Source: Syntrophorhabdaceae bacterium (GTDB lineage Bacteria > Desulfobacterota > Syntrophorhabdia > Syntrophorhabdales > Syntrophorhabdaceae). Taken from it: a stretch of DNA of 32,731 nt. The DNA is taken from assembly GCA_036504895.1 (NCBI GenBank), contig DASXUJ010000115.1, forward strand, positions 1 to 32,731, written 5' to 3'. This document shows positions 10,208 to 18,397 of this stretch, piece by piece; position 1 is the stretch's first letter, and every line of letters starts with the position of its first letter. The notes beneath the pieces were generated by a model. It was not told the DNA's origin, made no database searches, and worked only from the letters and a program-made list of their open reading frames with translations. Both the position numbers and the translations under genes were made by a program.

Positions 10208-10728
10208 TAAGGGTGCTGAGTCTCTTGAGGACCATGGGGACCATTCTCCTCCACACGATACGGAAACGGGAAACAGTGCTTTATCCGGAAGAGAAAAGAC
10301 CGGTCCCGCCGCGATGGAGAGGGCGTATCATCCTTTCCCGTGACCCCGACGGCATGGAGCGGTGTGTGGCATGCTACCTCTGCGCGGTGGCCTGCCCCGT
10401 CGACTGTATCTCCCTCCAGGCCAATGAAGATGCATCGGGAAGAAGGTATCCCGAATTCTTCCGCATCAATTTCTCGCGGTGTATCTTTTGCGGTTTCTGT
10501 GAAGAGGCATGCCCTACGTATGCGATACAGCTTACACCCGATTTCGAGATGGGCGAGTACCTTCGTGCGAATCTCGTATATGAAAAGGAGGACCTGCTCA
10601 TCAACGGACCCGGCAAATACCCGGATTACGATTTCTACAAGGTAGCCGGCCTTGCGATTCAAGGCAAAGATAAAGGCGAAGCCGAATCCGAGCTTCCCCC
10701 CGTGGATGTGCGGAGCCTTCTTCCATGA
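10204..10728 (+). CDS. nuoI: NADH-quinone oxidoreductase subunit I (NuoI)
   Basis: An 8Fe ferredoxin-type subunit carrying clusters N6a and N6b, which pass electrons toward NuoB; 174 residues from GTG 10204. Two [4Fe-4S] motifs are visible: [12 protein letters not shown] (from Cys54) and [12 protein letters not shown]. The open frame starts far upstream inside nuoH, but that part is out-of-frame nuoH sequence. GTG 10204 overlaps the nuoH TGA and has AAGG seven bases ahead; GTG 10213 is an equally possible start. About 60 bp without a gene separate it from nuoJ. Confidence 0.94.
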   Translation: MIRVLSLLRTMGTILLHTIRKRETVLYPEEKRPVPPRWRGRIILSRDPDGMERCVACYLCAVACPVDCISLQANEDASGRRYPEFFRINFSRCIFCGFCEEACPTYAIQLTPDFEMGEYLRANLVYEKEDLLINGPGKYPDYDFYKVAGLAIQGKDKGEAESELPPVDVRSLLP

Positions 10729-10788
10729 AAGAAGTTCCCGGTTGAGGATTGAAGAAATGGGATGTAGGAGCACGAGAGAGGCAAGGCA

Positions 10789-11307
10789 ATGAACATTCTC
10801 TTTTTTGTCGCGGGCGGAGTCGCCGTAGTGTCTACCATTATGGTGGTCACATGCTCCCATGCCGTGCATGCCCTCCTTTACCTTGTTGTCTCCCTCCTCT
10901 CTACAGGCCTTATCTTTTATGTCCTGGGGGCCCCGTTTGCAGCGACACTGGAGGTGATTATTTACGCGGGGGCCATAATGGTGCTCTTCGTCTTCGTAGT
11001 CATGATGCTTGACCTTGGACATGCAAGGGAAGGTGGTCGAAAAAACCGTATTCTTCCCCTATTCGCGGGTCCGGTGATCCTCTCTTCCGTCCTGTTAGCC
11101 GAGATCGCCTACGCAATCATAAAAGGGATGGAACGTCCTTATCCCGTACAGATGGTCTCTCCCGGGGAGGTCGCCGCGGAACTCTACGGCCCTTATGCAC
11201 TCGGCATAGAGATTGCGTCGATGCTTCTTCTTGCGGGACTCGCGGCGGCTTTTCATCTGGCGCGCCATCACAAGGAGAGACCGGCAGGGGAGGATAAAAG
11301 GCGATGA
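10789..11307 (+). CDS. nuoJ: NADH-quinone oxidoreductase subunit J (NuoJ)
   Basis: A membrane subunit of complex I, 172 residues with five predicted hydrophobic helices. The segment EVIIYAGAIMVLFVFVVMML is the conserved third helix, which contains the pi-bulge region linked to coupling. A GAGAGG/AAGG stretch precedes the ATG. The stop codon overlaps the first ATG of nuoK. Length and order fit the family. Confidence 0.94.
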   Translation: MNILFFVAGGVAVVSTIMVVTCSHAVHALLYLVVSLLSTGLIFYVLGAPFAATLEVIIYAGAIMVLFVFVVMMLDLGHAREGGRKNRILPLFAGPVILSSVLLAEIAYAIIKGMERPYPVQMVSPGEVAAELYGPYALGIEIASMLLLAGLAAAFHLARHHKERPAGEDKRR

Positions 11308-11615
11308 TGCCCCTCATATCCATGGAATATGGACTCGTCCTGGCCGGAATTCTCTTTGCCATAGGCTTGGGCGGGGTCATGGCGAGGCGGAATATGATCT
11401 TCATTCTCTTCTCGCTCGAAATCATGCTGAATGCCGCAGGACTGGCCTTTATCGTAGCGGGGGCCGCCTGGGGACACGCCGACGGACAGGTAATGTTCAT
11501 CTTCATCCTTGCGGTAGCTGCCTCCGAAGTAGCGGTCGGCCTCGCCCTCCTGCTGAAATTCCGGGAGCAGCATAAGGGCCTGGAGACGGAGTCCGCGAGG
11601 CAGATGAGGGGATAA
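11304..11615 (+). CDS. nuoK: NADH-quinone oxidoreductase subunit K (NuoK)
   Basis: A small antiporter-like (MrpC-type) membrane subunit, 103 residues with three hydrophobic helices. The conserved helix-2 segment SLEIMLNAAGLAF carries the essential Glu, and a second Glu lies in ASEVAVGLALL. ATG 11304 overlaps the nuoJ stop; an ATG at 11307 is a minor alternative. Unlike the other junctions in this operon, the gap to nuoL is 229 bp. Confidence 0.95.
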   Translation: MMPLISMEYGLVLAGILFAIGLGGVMARRNMIFILFSLEIMLNAAGLAFIVAGAAWGHADGQVMFIFILAVAASEVAVGLALLLKFREQHKGLETESARQMRG

Positions 11616-11619
11616 GGGC

Positions 11620-11697
11620 ATGGATCTCCTTAAGGATGTGCAGAGGCTCTCTCATAGGTTATTTAACTGGTACGATGCCTTTCACCGGCTGACGTAA
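11620..11697 (+). CDS. Possible 25-residue small protein in the nuoK-nuoL gap
   Basis: The ORF begins with ATG 11620, four bases after the nuoK stop, with GAGGGG (11606-11611) eight bases ahead, a better ribosome binding site than several of the nuo genes have. The peptide begins MDLLKDVQRLSH and ends FNWYDAFHRLT. It is mostly amphipathic, with basic and aromatic residues and no transmembrane stretch. I recognise no family. It could be a small accessory peptide of complex I, a leader peptide for nuoL, or chance. Placement in an otherwise gap-free operon supports it; the short length makes it uncertain. Confidence 0.4.
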   Translation: MDLLKDVQRLSHRLFNWYDAFHRLT

Positions 11698-11844
11698 AGG
11701 GCCGGAAGGAGGGCCCCTCCCGCTGCCGTTTCGGTTGCAAGGAGCGCGGGGAGAGGCGGCTCGGCCGGTTTTACCGGATGCCCGACAGGAGCCAGAAGTA
11801 GATACCTTAAGCAGCGCTTTACGCGGGAGGCGACGTGAACGACT
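11698..11844 (+). other. Rest of the nuoK-nuoL gap, no further gene seen
   Basis: A GC-rich stretch of about 147 bp. It can form small hairpins such as GGAGG-GCC-CCTCC (near 11708-11720) and CCGG-TTTTA-CCGG, but no T tract and no convincing promoter follow. GGAGG at 11826-11830 lies 14 bases before the nuoL ATG, longer than usual. One frame is open through the gap to a TGA overlapping the nuoL start but has no proper start codon. Confidence 0.5.
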
Positions 11845-13719
11845 ATGATTGATTCTCTCTGGCTCATTCCCGCCTGGCCCCTCGCCGGTTTCGTCATACT
11901 AACCCTTTTCGGGTCCCGCTTCCCACGGAACTCCCTAGCCCTCCTCGGTGCGACTCCGTCGGCCCTGTCGGCCATAACCGCTTCTCTCGTAATGCTTCAG
12001 TTCATGAACCATTTTCCGGGACAAGCCCCCTACACTCTTACCCTTTGGATGTGGCTCCAGGCGGGAGGTTTCAGCCCCTCCATCTCCTTCCTCCTCGATC
12101 CCCTCTCCCTGACCATGGTCCTTGTGGTGAGCTGGGTCGGGTTCCTGATTCTCCTCTATTCAGTCCCTTATATGGCTGGCGAAATAGGATATGGCAGGTT
12201 CTTCGCCCACATGAACCTTTTTGTAGCCTCTATGCTGCTCCTCGTGCTTGCCGACAACCTGCTCCTCCTTTACCTTGGGTGGGAGGGGGTCGGGTTGTGC
12301 AGCTACCTTCTCATAGGCTTCTGGTATCAAAAGGAAGAGAATATGAGGGCGGCCTTTAAGGCGTTTTTTATAACCAGGATCGGCGATGTTGCCCTGGTTT
12401 TCGCTATTTTCATCATATACCACAACCTCGGGACCCTTAATATCCAGGATGCAATGGCCACGGCATCCGCTGACTGGCGCGCGGGCTCCGCTACCGCGAT
12501 TGCCGTGGCTTCCCTGATCCTTGCGGGGGCCCTTGGAAAGTCGGCCCAACTCCCGCTTCAGACGTGGCTTCCCGATGCCATGGCCGGACCGACCCCGGTG
12601 AGTGCCCTCATCCATGCGGCAACCATGGTGACGGCCGGGGTATACCTTATCGCCCGTACCCATATATTCTTCTCCCTTGCCCCCGCGGTGCAGTTAATCG
12701 TAGCCGCACTCGGGGCGGCGACGATCCTGCTCGCCGGCTCGAGTGCCCTCGTGCAGAGGGATATCAAGCGTCTCCTCGCCTATTCCACCATGAGTCAGAT
12801 CGGCTATATGTTCTTGGCCCTGGGCGTGGGCGCATGGGTCGCGGCGGTTTTTCACCTTGTGATCCATGCCTTTTCAAAGGCGCTCCTTTTTCTCAGCGCG
12901 GGACTGGTCATCCAGGCGCTCGGGGATGAGCGCGATATCTCCCGCATGGGAGGATTAAGGAAGGCACTCCCGTTGGCCTTCTGGACCTTCTTTATCGGCT
13001 CGGCTTCTCTGGCTGCAATCCCTTTTATTACCGGGGGGTTTTTCAGCAAAGAGATGATCCTCTCCGGCGTTTGGACATCTCCCATAGGAGGACCCATGCT
13101 TTTGGTTGCGGGACTCGCGGGGGCGCTCATTACTTCGGTCTATATATTTCGTCCTTTCTTCATCATCTTTTTCGGTAAGGAAAAGGGCATGCCTGAAAAA
13201 GGGAGCCACCCTGCGGCGACTATCAGCCTTGTCATCCTGTCGGCTCTCGCTCTTATGGGAGGGTATGTTGAGACACCGCCGGTCTTGGGAGGCGTCGGTC
13301 TTTTCTCCCGATTCATGGAGAAAAACTTCCCGCTCGTCACAGACCTCTCCATGAGCGGGCAGACAGCCCTTATAGTCCTTTCTCTTCTGACTTCATTGGG
13401 AGGAATCTTCCTCGCCTATGTTTGGACTACCAGAGAGCACGGATATGACAGAGACCTGGCACGGGCGCCCCTGGGGCGATTCCTCTATTCCGGATGGGGT
13501 TTTGACCGTCTCTACGCCATAGTATTCGTAACCCCCTTTCTCTTTCTTGCTCAACTTAACAGAAATGATTTCCTCGATCTCTGGTCCAGGGGTATCGGCA
13601 GGGCGAGCGTGGCCGTGTACCGCATGCTTTGCGCCATGCAGACGGGGAACGTGAGGTGGTATGCCACTTTCATGGTCCTGGGGGCAATCGTCCTGATCGG
13701 GATGGTGATCTTCCTATGA
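11845..13719 (+). CDS. nuoL: NADH-quinone oxidoreductase subunit L (NuoL)
   Basis: The distal Mrp-antiporter-like proton-pumping subunit, 624 residues with about 16 helices including the C-terminal lateral-helix region. Family stretches seen are LYLGWEGVGLCSYLLIGFW (with the conserved Glu), QLPLQTWLPDAMAGPTPVSA, LIHAATMVTAGVYLIAR and LLAYSTMSQIGYM. The length matches NuoL (about 610) rather than NuoM or NuoN. The stop overlaps the nuoM ATG. Confidence 0.95.
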   Translation: MIDSLWLIPAWPLAGFVILTLFGSRFPRNSLALLGATPSALSAITASLVMLQFMNHFPGQAPYTLTLWMWLQAGGFSPSISFLLDPLSLTMVLVVSWVGFLILLYSVPYMAGEIGYGRFFAHMNLFVASMLLLVLADNLLLLYLGWEGVGLCSYLLIGFWYQKEENMRAAFKAFFITRIGDVALVFAIFIIYHNLGTLNIQDAMATASADWRAGSATAIAVASLILAGALGKSAQLPLQTWLPDAMAGPTPVSALIHAATMVTAGVYLIARTHIFFSLAPAVQLIVAALGAATILLAGSSALVQRDIKRLLAYSTMSQIGYMFLALGVGAWVAAVFHLVIHAFSKALLFLSAGLVIQALGDERDISRMGGLRKALPLAFWTFFIGSASLAAIPFITGGFFSKEMILSGVWTSPIGGPMLLVAGLAGALITSVYIFRPFFIIFFGKEKGMPEKGSHPAATISLVILSALALMGGYVETPPVLGGVGLFSRFMEKNFPLVTDLSMSGQTALIVLSLLTSLGGIFLAYVWTTREHGYDRDLARAPLGRFLYSGWGFDRLYAIVFVTPFLFLAQLNRNDFLDLWSRGIGRASVAVYRMLCAMQTGNVRWYATFMVLGAIVLIGMVIFL

Positions 13720-15290
13720 TTCCCACACTCTTCATCCTTATCCCCGGGGTGGCAGGTGTTCTTTGCGGGGCCGCAGGCAGACTGGGAAGTCTCTGGCCAC
13801 GCTGGATCGCCTTGGTCACCCTGCTCTCGGAGTGCGCGGGGGGCATCATATGGTGGATCTCCTCCCCGGGCAAAACGGGAACGGGGCTCTGGCTCGCGGA
13901 GACGAGGGCTGATTGGCTTCCGGGCCTCGGCGTCACCTTCCATCTTGCAATCGACGGCATCAGCCTCCTACTGGTACTCCTTACTTCTTTACTGGGGGCA
14001 GTCGCCGTAGTCTCATCGTGGAAAGGGATTACGGAGCGGGTGGGTTTTTTCCATTTCAATCTTCTCTTCTGCCTGACGGGCGTGATAGGGGTGTTTCTCG
14101 CCCTCGACCTGTTCCTCTTTTATTTTTTCTGGGAGATGATGCTTATTCCCATGTATTTCATCATTGCCCTTTGGGGACACGAGCGCCGGTTCTTCGGGGC
14201 AGTCAAATTCTTTATCTTCACCCATGCGGGTGGCCTGCTTATGCTCGCTGCCATCATTAGTCTCGTATTTCTTAATGGGGCCCAGACGGGCCGTTATTCT
14301 TTTGATTACCCCGACCTGCTTCACACTTCCCTTCCGGCAAGCATCGAGCTCGCCCTATTCCTTGCCTTCGCCGCCGCCTTTCTTGTGAAGCTCGCCGCCC
14401 CGCCCTTTCATTCGTGGCTCCCTGACGCACATACGGAGGCGCCCACCGGGGGCAGTATCATTCTCGCGGGCCTGCTCCTGAAGACAGGCGCATACGGCAT
14501 GATCCGCTTTGCGGTGCCCTTCTTTCCGGGTGCGGCGGATTTGTGCGCTCCGGCGGGGATGGTGCTCGCGGTAGCAGGCATCATTTACGGCGCGTTGCTG
14601 GCCTTCTCGCAAACGGATTTAAAGCGTCTTATCGCATACACGAGCATCAGCCATATGGGATTTGTGCTTCTCGGTATTTTTGCCTGGAATGGGCTTGCCC
14701 TGCAGGGGGTGATGCTCCAGATTGTCTGTCACGGGTTGAGCACCGGTGCGCTCTTTCTTCTCGCCGGGGCGCTGGAGGAACGGACAGGGACGCGCGAGAT
14801 GTCACGGATGGGCGGCCTCTGGAGAACGGCCCCGCGCATGGGAGGAGTCGGGCTTTTCTTTGCCCTCGCATCGCTGGCCCTTCCCGGTCTGGGCAATTTC
14901 ATCGCCGAGTTCCTCATACTCCTCGGGACCTACAGTGAAAGCGTCACCTTTACCGCGATCGCAGCTTCCGGCATGGCGGCCGCGGTAATTTACGCCCTCA
15001 GTTTCGTGAGCCGCACTTTTTTCGGCGGATTGAGGGAGGGAACGCACGCGGACGACCTCTCGGCCCGCGAGATGGCGCCTTTTGCCCTCCTCGTGCTCCT
15101 CATCTTATGGATAGGCATATACCCCCAGACTCTCGTCAACTCCACCCGGACCAGTCTCGATAACCTGGTGCAATCCACAAAGGAACCCCTGAAGGTCCGT
15201 AACGAAATCGCATCCAAAGAAGTGCCCGAGGCCGGAAAAGTGCGCAGGGTATCTGCCGTCGTAAGGGAAGTGTATCGTGACCCTCGATAA
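13716..15290 (+). CDS. nuoM: NADH-quinone oxidoreductase subunit M (NuoM)
   Basis: An antiporter-like proton-pumping subunit, 524 residues. Typical segments are FYFFWEMMLIPMYFII (conserved Glu), APPFHSWLPDAHTEAPTGGS, AGLLLKTGAYGMIRF and LIAYTSISHMGFVLLG. The open frame continues upstream to 13629, but ATG 13716 forms an ATGA overlap with the nuoL stop and begins the hydrophobic first helix. The last 40 residues are a charged tail after the final helix, slightly longer than the E. coli protein. The gene overlaps nuoN by 14 bp. Confidence 0.95.
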   Translation: MIPTLFILIPGVAGVLCGAAGRLGSLWPRWIALVTLLSECAGGIIWWISSPGKTGTGLWLAETRADWLPGLGVTFHLAIDGISLLLVLLTSLLGAVAVVSSWKGITERVGFFHFNLLFCLTGVIGVFLALDLFLFYFFWEMMLIPMYFIIALWGHERRFFGAVKFFIFTHAGGLLMLAAIISLVFLNGAQTGRYSFDYPDLLHTSLPASIELALFLAFAAAFLVKLAAPPFHSWLPDAHTEAPTGGSIILAGLLLKTGAYGMIRFAVPFFPGAADLCAPAGMVLAVAGIIYGALLAFSQTDLKRLIAYTSISHMGFVLLGIFAWNGLALQGVMLQIVCHGLSTGALFLLAGALEERTGTREMSRMGGLWRTAPRMGGVGLFFALASLALPGLGNFIAEFLILLGTYSESVTFTAIAASGMAAAVIYALSFVSRTFFGGLREGTHADDLSAREMAPFALLVLLILWIGIYPQTLVNSTRTSLDNLVQSTKEPLKVRNEIASKEVPEAGKVRRVSAVVREVYRDPR

Positions 15291-16713
15291 TCTCTATTCC
15301 CTTATGCCCCTTGCTCTCGTGGCCGCCGCGATTGTGGCCGCCCTTTTGGCGAGCGCCGCGAGGAGAGGCCGCGGACCGGTACTTTCAATCACGATCGGAG
15401 GTCTTCTATGCGCCCTCGTGGCGATCCCTTTTGTTTCTTTGCGCCCCCCTTATGAACGCCTCATTGCACCCCTTCTCATCATGGACGATTATACGCTCTT
15501 TCTTGCGGGCCTCCTCCTTTTCGCCTCCCTCGCCGTCTCCCTCGTCTCGCGAAATTATTTGAAAATCCGGAAATCCGGCACTGATGAGTTCTATATCCTT
15601 CAACTCATCTCCACCCTGGGCGCCATGGTAGTGGTTGCAAGCGACCATTTCGCCGCTTTTTTCCTGGGCCTCGAGGCCCTCACGGTCCCCCTCTACGGAC
15701 TGATCGCCTACTCTTCCTCGGGAAAAAAGGGGGTCGAGGCCGGCATCAAGTACCTCATCCTCTCATCGGTTTCCTCGTCGTTCCTGCTCTTCGGGATGGC
15801 CCTTCTTTATGCACGGCTGGGTGTAATGGAGTTCTCGGGGGTTGCCCGCCTGATCTTTTCTTTTTCAATCGATCCCATGCTTTGGGCGGGAATCATGATG
15901 ATGATCACGGGGATAGGGTTCAAACTGGCCATCGTACCCTTTCACATGTGGACGCCCGACGTATATGAAGGCGCCCCGGCGCCGGTGACCGCCTTCATTG
16001 CCACCGTTTCGAAGGGAGCCGTATTCGCCCTCCTGCTCCGGTTCTTCATCAACATCGATTTCTCGGCCCATGCCGCCCTTTTCGGCGTTTTCGCGCTCCT
16101 GGCCGTGGCCTCGATGTTCACGGGAAATCTTCTCGCCCTCTTTCAGGACAATGTGAAGCGCCTTCTCGCATACTCCTCCATCGCTCATTTCGGCTACATT
16201 CTGGTCGCTTTCTTATCTATGGGATCTTTGAGGGTTGGGGCGATCCTCTTCTATCTCGCCCAATATTTCGTGACCACCGTCGCCGCCTTTTCCATTATCG
16301 GCCTACTCTCCACGGGCCCGGAGGAGAAGACCTCGATCGAGGACTATAAGGGGCTCTATTCCCGCCATCCCTGGCTTGCAGGCGCTTTTACCCTTACCCT
16401 GCTTTCTCTCGCGGGCATGCCGCTGACCGCCGGTTTCATGGCCAAATTTTTCGTGATCACGGCAGGCATGAGCTCGGCACTCGTCTATCTTGTGCTTGCC
16501 CTGTTGATAAACAGCGCGATCGGCCTCTTTTATTACCTTCGCGTCGCGGCTGCCCTGTTTGCGGCGCCATTTGGAATTGCGGAGGGGCCGCTGCCGAAGG
16601 TCTCCCGGCTCAGTTGTTTTGTCATCGCGGTGCTCGCGGCGCTTCTGATTTTCTGGGGAATTCTGCCGTCGTCACTCATCGACATGGTCTTCGGCATGGG
16701 CGCGGCCGCATGA
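15277..16713 (+). CDS. nuoN: NADH-quinone oxidoreductase subunit N (NuoN)
   Basis: The third antiporter-like subunit, 478 residues, about 14 helices. Characteristic stretches are FLGLEALTVPLYGLIAYS (conserved Glu), KLAIVPFHMWTPDVYEGAPAPVTAF and NVKRLLAYSSIAHFGYILVA. It starts with GTG 15277 inside the end of nuoM, with an AAGGGAAG ribosome binding site just upstream. It closes the 13-gene operon. The next gene is convergent. Confidence 0.95.
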   Translation: MTLDNLYSLMPLALVAAAIVAALLASAARRGRGPVLSITIGGLLCALVAIPFVSLRPPYERLIAPLLIMDDYTLFLAGLLLFASLAVSLVSRNYLKIRKSGTDEFYILQLISTLGAMVVVASDHFAAFFLGLEALTVPLYGLIAYSSSGKKGVEAGIKYLILSSVSSSFLLFGMALLYARLGVMEFSGVARLIFSFSIDPMLWAGIMMMITGIGFKLAIVPFHMWTPDVYEGAPAPVTAFIATVSKGAVFALLLRFFINIDFSAHAALFGVFALLAVASMFTGNLLALFQDNVKRLLAYSSIAHFGYILVAFLSMGSLRVGAILFYLAQYFVTTVAAFSIIGLLSTGPEEKTSIEDYKGLYSRHPWLAGAFTLTLLSLAGMPLTAGFMAKFFVITAGMSSALVYLVLALLINSAIGLFYYLRVAAALFAAPFGIAEGPLPKVSRLSCFVIAVLAALLIFWGILPSSLIDMVFGMGAAA

Positions 16714-16721
16714 CCTATTGA

Positions 16722-16736
16722 AGCCGCGCCGCGGCT
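16722..16736 (+). terminator. GC hairpin between convergent nuoN and MFS genes
   Basis: AGCCGC-GCC-GCGGCT is a perfect 6-bp GC-rich stem with a 3-nt loop in the 25-bp space between the two stop codons. Neither strand shows a clear T tract, so it is only a candidate bidirectional terminator or pause site. Confidence 0.35.
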
Positions 16737-16738
16737 CT

Positions 16739-18016
16739 TCAGCGGCCCGCGGGCTGCGCCACAAAATGTCTCCTCTCCTTGAGGAACAGCATGCTCACCG
16801 CGGCCACAAAGGCCATGACCGCAAGGAATGCGAAGGCTATTTGATAGGTTCCCGTAATGTCGAAAATGACACCCGCGGCGTAAGGCCAGAACCCTGCGCC
16901 GAGGAAATGGGCGGTATTGATGACGCCAGTCAGGATGCCCAGGTGGCGCACACCGTAGAGCTTTCCCACGAGCATGGGAGTGAGAGGTGCGGTAATGAGG
17001 TGGGTAAAGCCGAAGGCAAGGGCGAAGACATAGAGGCTCGTCACGCTCTTGAATTTCAGGACCATTGCGAAGAGGAAGACCCTCAGCACGAAGGTGAGGA
17101 TGATGGGGATCTTGCTCCCGATGAAATCCGCTGCAGGCCCGGCGATGAGTATTCCCGCCAGGCTCATGAGGCCGTAGAGACCGAGCATGTTGCCTGCCGT
17201 CATGGGAGAGATACCGTAATCGGTGGCCAGGGGTATGAGGTGGGTGGTGGCGAAATAATCACCTCCCCCGCAGATGAACATCACCCCCGCGAAAATCCAG
17301 AATGAAGAGGTTCCCATGGCCTGCTTGAGGTTCATGTCCTCATCGGGCAGAACGGGAGCTGTTCCGGCCTCCGGCGTCTCGACCGGCTTCTTTTCCACGT
17401 AGCCGAAGGGCTTCAGTCCGAGCTGCGCGGGATCTCCTTTGATCACGAAGATTGCCAGTATGATATTGACCACCAGCATGACGATCCCGATATAGAAATA
17501 GGACGACCGCCAGCCGAAGTTGAGGGCGAAGAGGCTCATGAGCGGGACCAGGGCGAATTGGCCTATCGAGTTTCCCGAAAGGGATGCGCTTATCGCCATA
17601 CCGCGCCACCTGTCGAACCATTTGCTCGTGAGGGTCGCCATGAGCGGAACGGCAGTCCCCGCTATTCCGAAGGCGGCGAGAATGCCATAGGAGAAGAAGA
17701 ACTGGACTATGGAGTTCATAAAAGAGGTCATTATGAATCCCACGGAGATAAAAATTGTCGAGATGATGATGACCCATTTGGGTCCGTACCGGTCGTAGAG
17801 TTTCCCCACGACAAAAAGGGATATGGCGAAGACCACCATATTCACGAAGAAGACGAGAGAGACCGCGCCGCGGCTCCAGCCGAACTCCCCTATGATCGGC
17901 TTGAACATCACCCCGAAGGCGTAGCGCGCCCCGGAGTTGAAGAAAAGGATCACGAAGGCGGCAATGACTATATACCAACCATAAAAGAAATGACGACCGG
18001 CCGTGTTTTTATTCAA
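16739..18016 (-). CDS. MFS transporter, oxalate/formate antiporter or monocarboxylate type
   Basis: A 12-helix major facilitator protein of 425 residues. The N-terminus (FYGWYIVIAAFVILFFNSG, then FGWSRGAVS) is typical of the OFA/monocarboxylate-permease group, and the loop 2-3 motif GKLYDRYGPKW is MFS motif A. A charged cytoplasmic loop rich in Pro and Glu separates the two six-helix halves near residues 200-230. Substrate is likely an organic anion such as a carboxylate, but this cannot be read from the sequence. The start is TTG at 18016, supported by GGAGGAG (18023-18029 on this strand) six bases ahead. It is monocistronic and convergent with nuoN. Confidence 0.85.
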   Translation of the reverse strand: MNKNTAGRHFFYGWYIVIAAFVILFFNSGARYAFGVMFKPIIGEFGWSRGAVSLVFFVNMVVFAISLFVVGKLYDRYGPKWVIIISTIFISVGFIMTSFMNSIVQFFFSYGILAAFGIAGTAVPLMATLTSKWFDRWRGMAISASLSGNSIGQFALVPLMSLFALNFGWRSSYFYIGIVMLVVNIILAIFVIKGDPAQLGLKPFGYVEKKPVETPEAGTAPVLPDEDMNLKQAMGTSSFWIFAGVMFICGGGDYFATTHLIPLATDYGISPMTAGNMLGLYGLMSLAGILIAGPAADFIGSKIPIILTFVLRVFLFAMVLKFKSVTSLYVFALAFGFTHLITAPLTPMLVGKLYGVRHLGILTGVINTAHFLGAGFWPYAAGVIFDITGTYQIAFAFLAVMAFVAAVSMLFLKERRHFVAQPAGR

Positions 18017-18085
18017 GGCTCACTCCTCCGGCTGAAGCATGGTTTTACTTACTCTTTAATCGTGCAGGTTACTATATGTCGGCAT

Positions 18086-18131
18086 AAATTACAAAAGAAA
18101 AATGGCCGGTTGCGTGTATGCAACGCGGCCA
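18086..18131 (-). terminator. Strong intrinsic terminator, leftward
   Basis: The arms 18120-18131 and 18103-18113 form an 11-bp stem (TGGCCG plus GTTGC) with a single bulged base and a 6-nt loop. Read on the - strand the hairpin is followed directly by TTTTTCTTTTG. This is the best intrinsic terminator in the window. It lies 70-115 bp upstream of the MFS start on the same strand, so it either ends leftward transcripts from the exported-protein genes before they reach the MFS gene, or acts as an attenuator in a long MFS leader. Confidence 0.7.
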
Positions 18132-18165
18132 CTCGGGCAGGGGATTTCCCGGCTCGACTGATCTC

Positions 18166-18193
18166 TTGACTTTCAGACTGAATAGCTTATTTT
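18166..18193 (+). promoter_or_regulatory. Promoter candidate for ybeD-like gene
   Basis: TTGACT (18166-18171), a 16-bp spacer and TATTTT (18188-18193). The -10 lies inside the first unit of the A/T-rich tandem repeat, so repeat-binding factors could act on it. The -10 match is 4 of 6. Other weak hexamers exist in this A/T-rich stretch. Confidence 0.35.
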
Positions 18194-18263
18194 ATTTGCT
18201 GATTGGTTTATTTATTGGATGAATGACTTGTGTTTTATCTGCTGAATAACTTATTTTATTTGC
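18179..18263 (+). repeat. A/T-rich imperfect tandem repeat, about 21-nt unit, four copies
   Basis: Units at 18179-18199, 18200-18219 (degenerate), 18220-18242 and 18243-18263 follow the form TGAATarCTTATTTTATTTGC. The first and last copies differ at one base in 21. The period of about 21 bp equals two turns of DNA, so copies face the same side of the helix. It lies upstream of the ybeD-like gene and just behind the MFS leader, where a DNA-binding protein or DNA curvature could act on both. Confidence 0.6.
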
Positions 18264-18322
18264 ATTCGACGGGTGGATACCGGTAAAACATCAGCCGGTC
18301 CCAACTTATGGAGAGTACTAAC

Positions 18323-18397
18323 ATGCGGGAGGTATTGCGGGGCAGCCTGGATGCCGCCTGGAATCGAGGATTGATATTTTATGGCCAGAGAAGATAA
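18323..18397 (+). CDS. Possible 24-codon upstream ORF overlapping the ybeD-like start
   Basis: ATG 18323 has GGAGAG (18310-18315) seven bases ahead, stronger than the site of the following gene. The 24-residue peptide is basic (MREVLRGSLDAAW...FYGQRR) and stops at TAA 18395-18397, 17 bp into the ybeD-like gene in another frame. It may couple translation or serve as a leader peptide. No homology is recognised and chance remains possible. Confidence 0.3.
   Translation: MREVLRGSLDAAWNRGLIFYGQRR

Noticed and set aside
10725-10745. Tiny ORF starting at the nuoI stop (ATGA)
   Set aside because: It has only six codons and no ribosome binding site of its own, and the region looks like plain spacer before nuoJ.
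16718-17305. 195-residue + strand ORF
   Set aside because: It runs antisense to the MFS transporter, is rich in charged residues with no domain, and is a product of codon bias.
18179-18263. Short CRISPR-like array
   Set aside because: Units are contiguous, imperfect and A/T-rich without spacers, and no cas gene is present.
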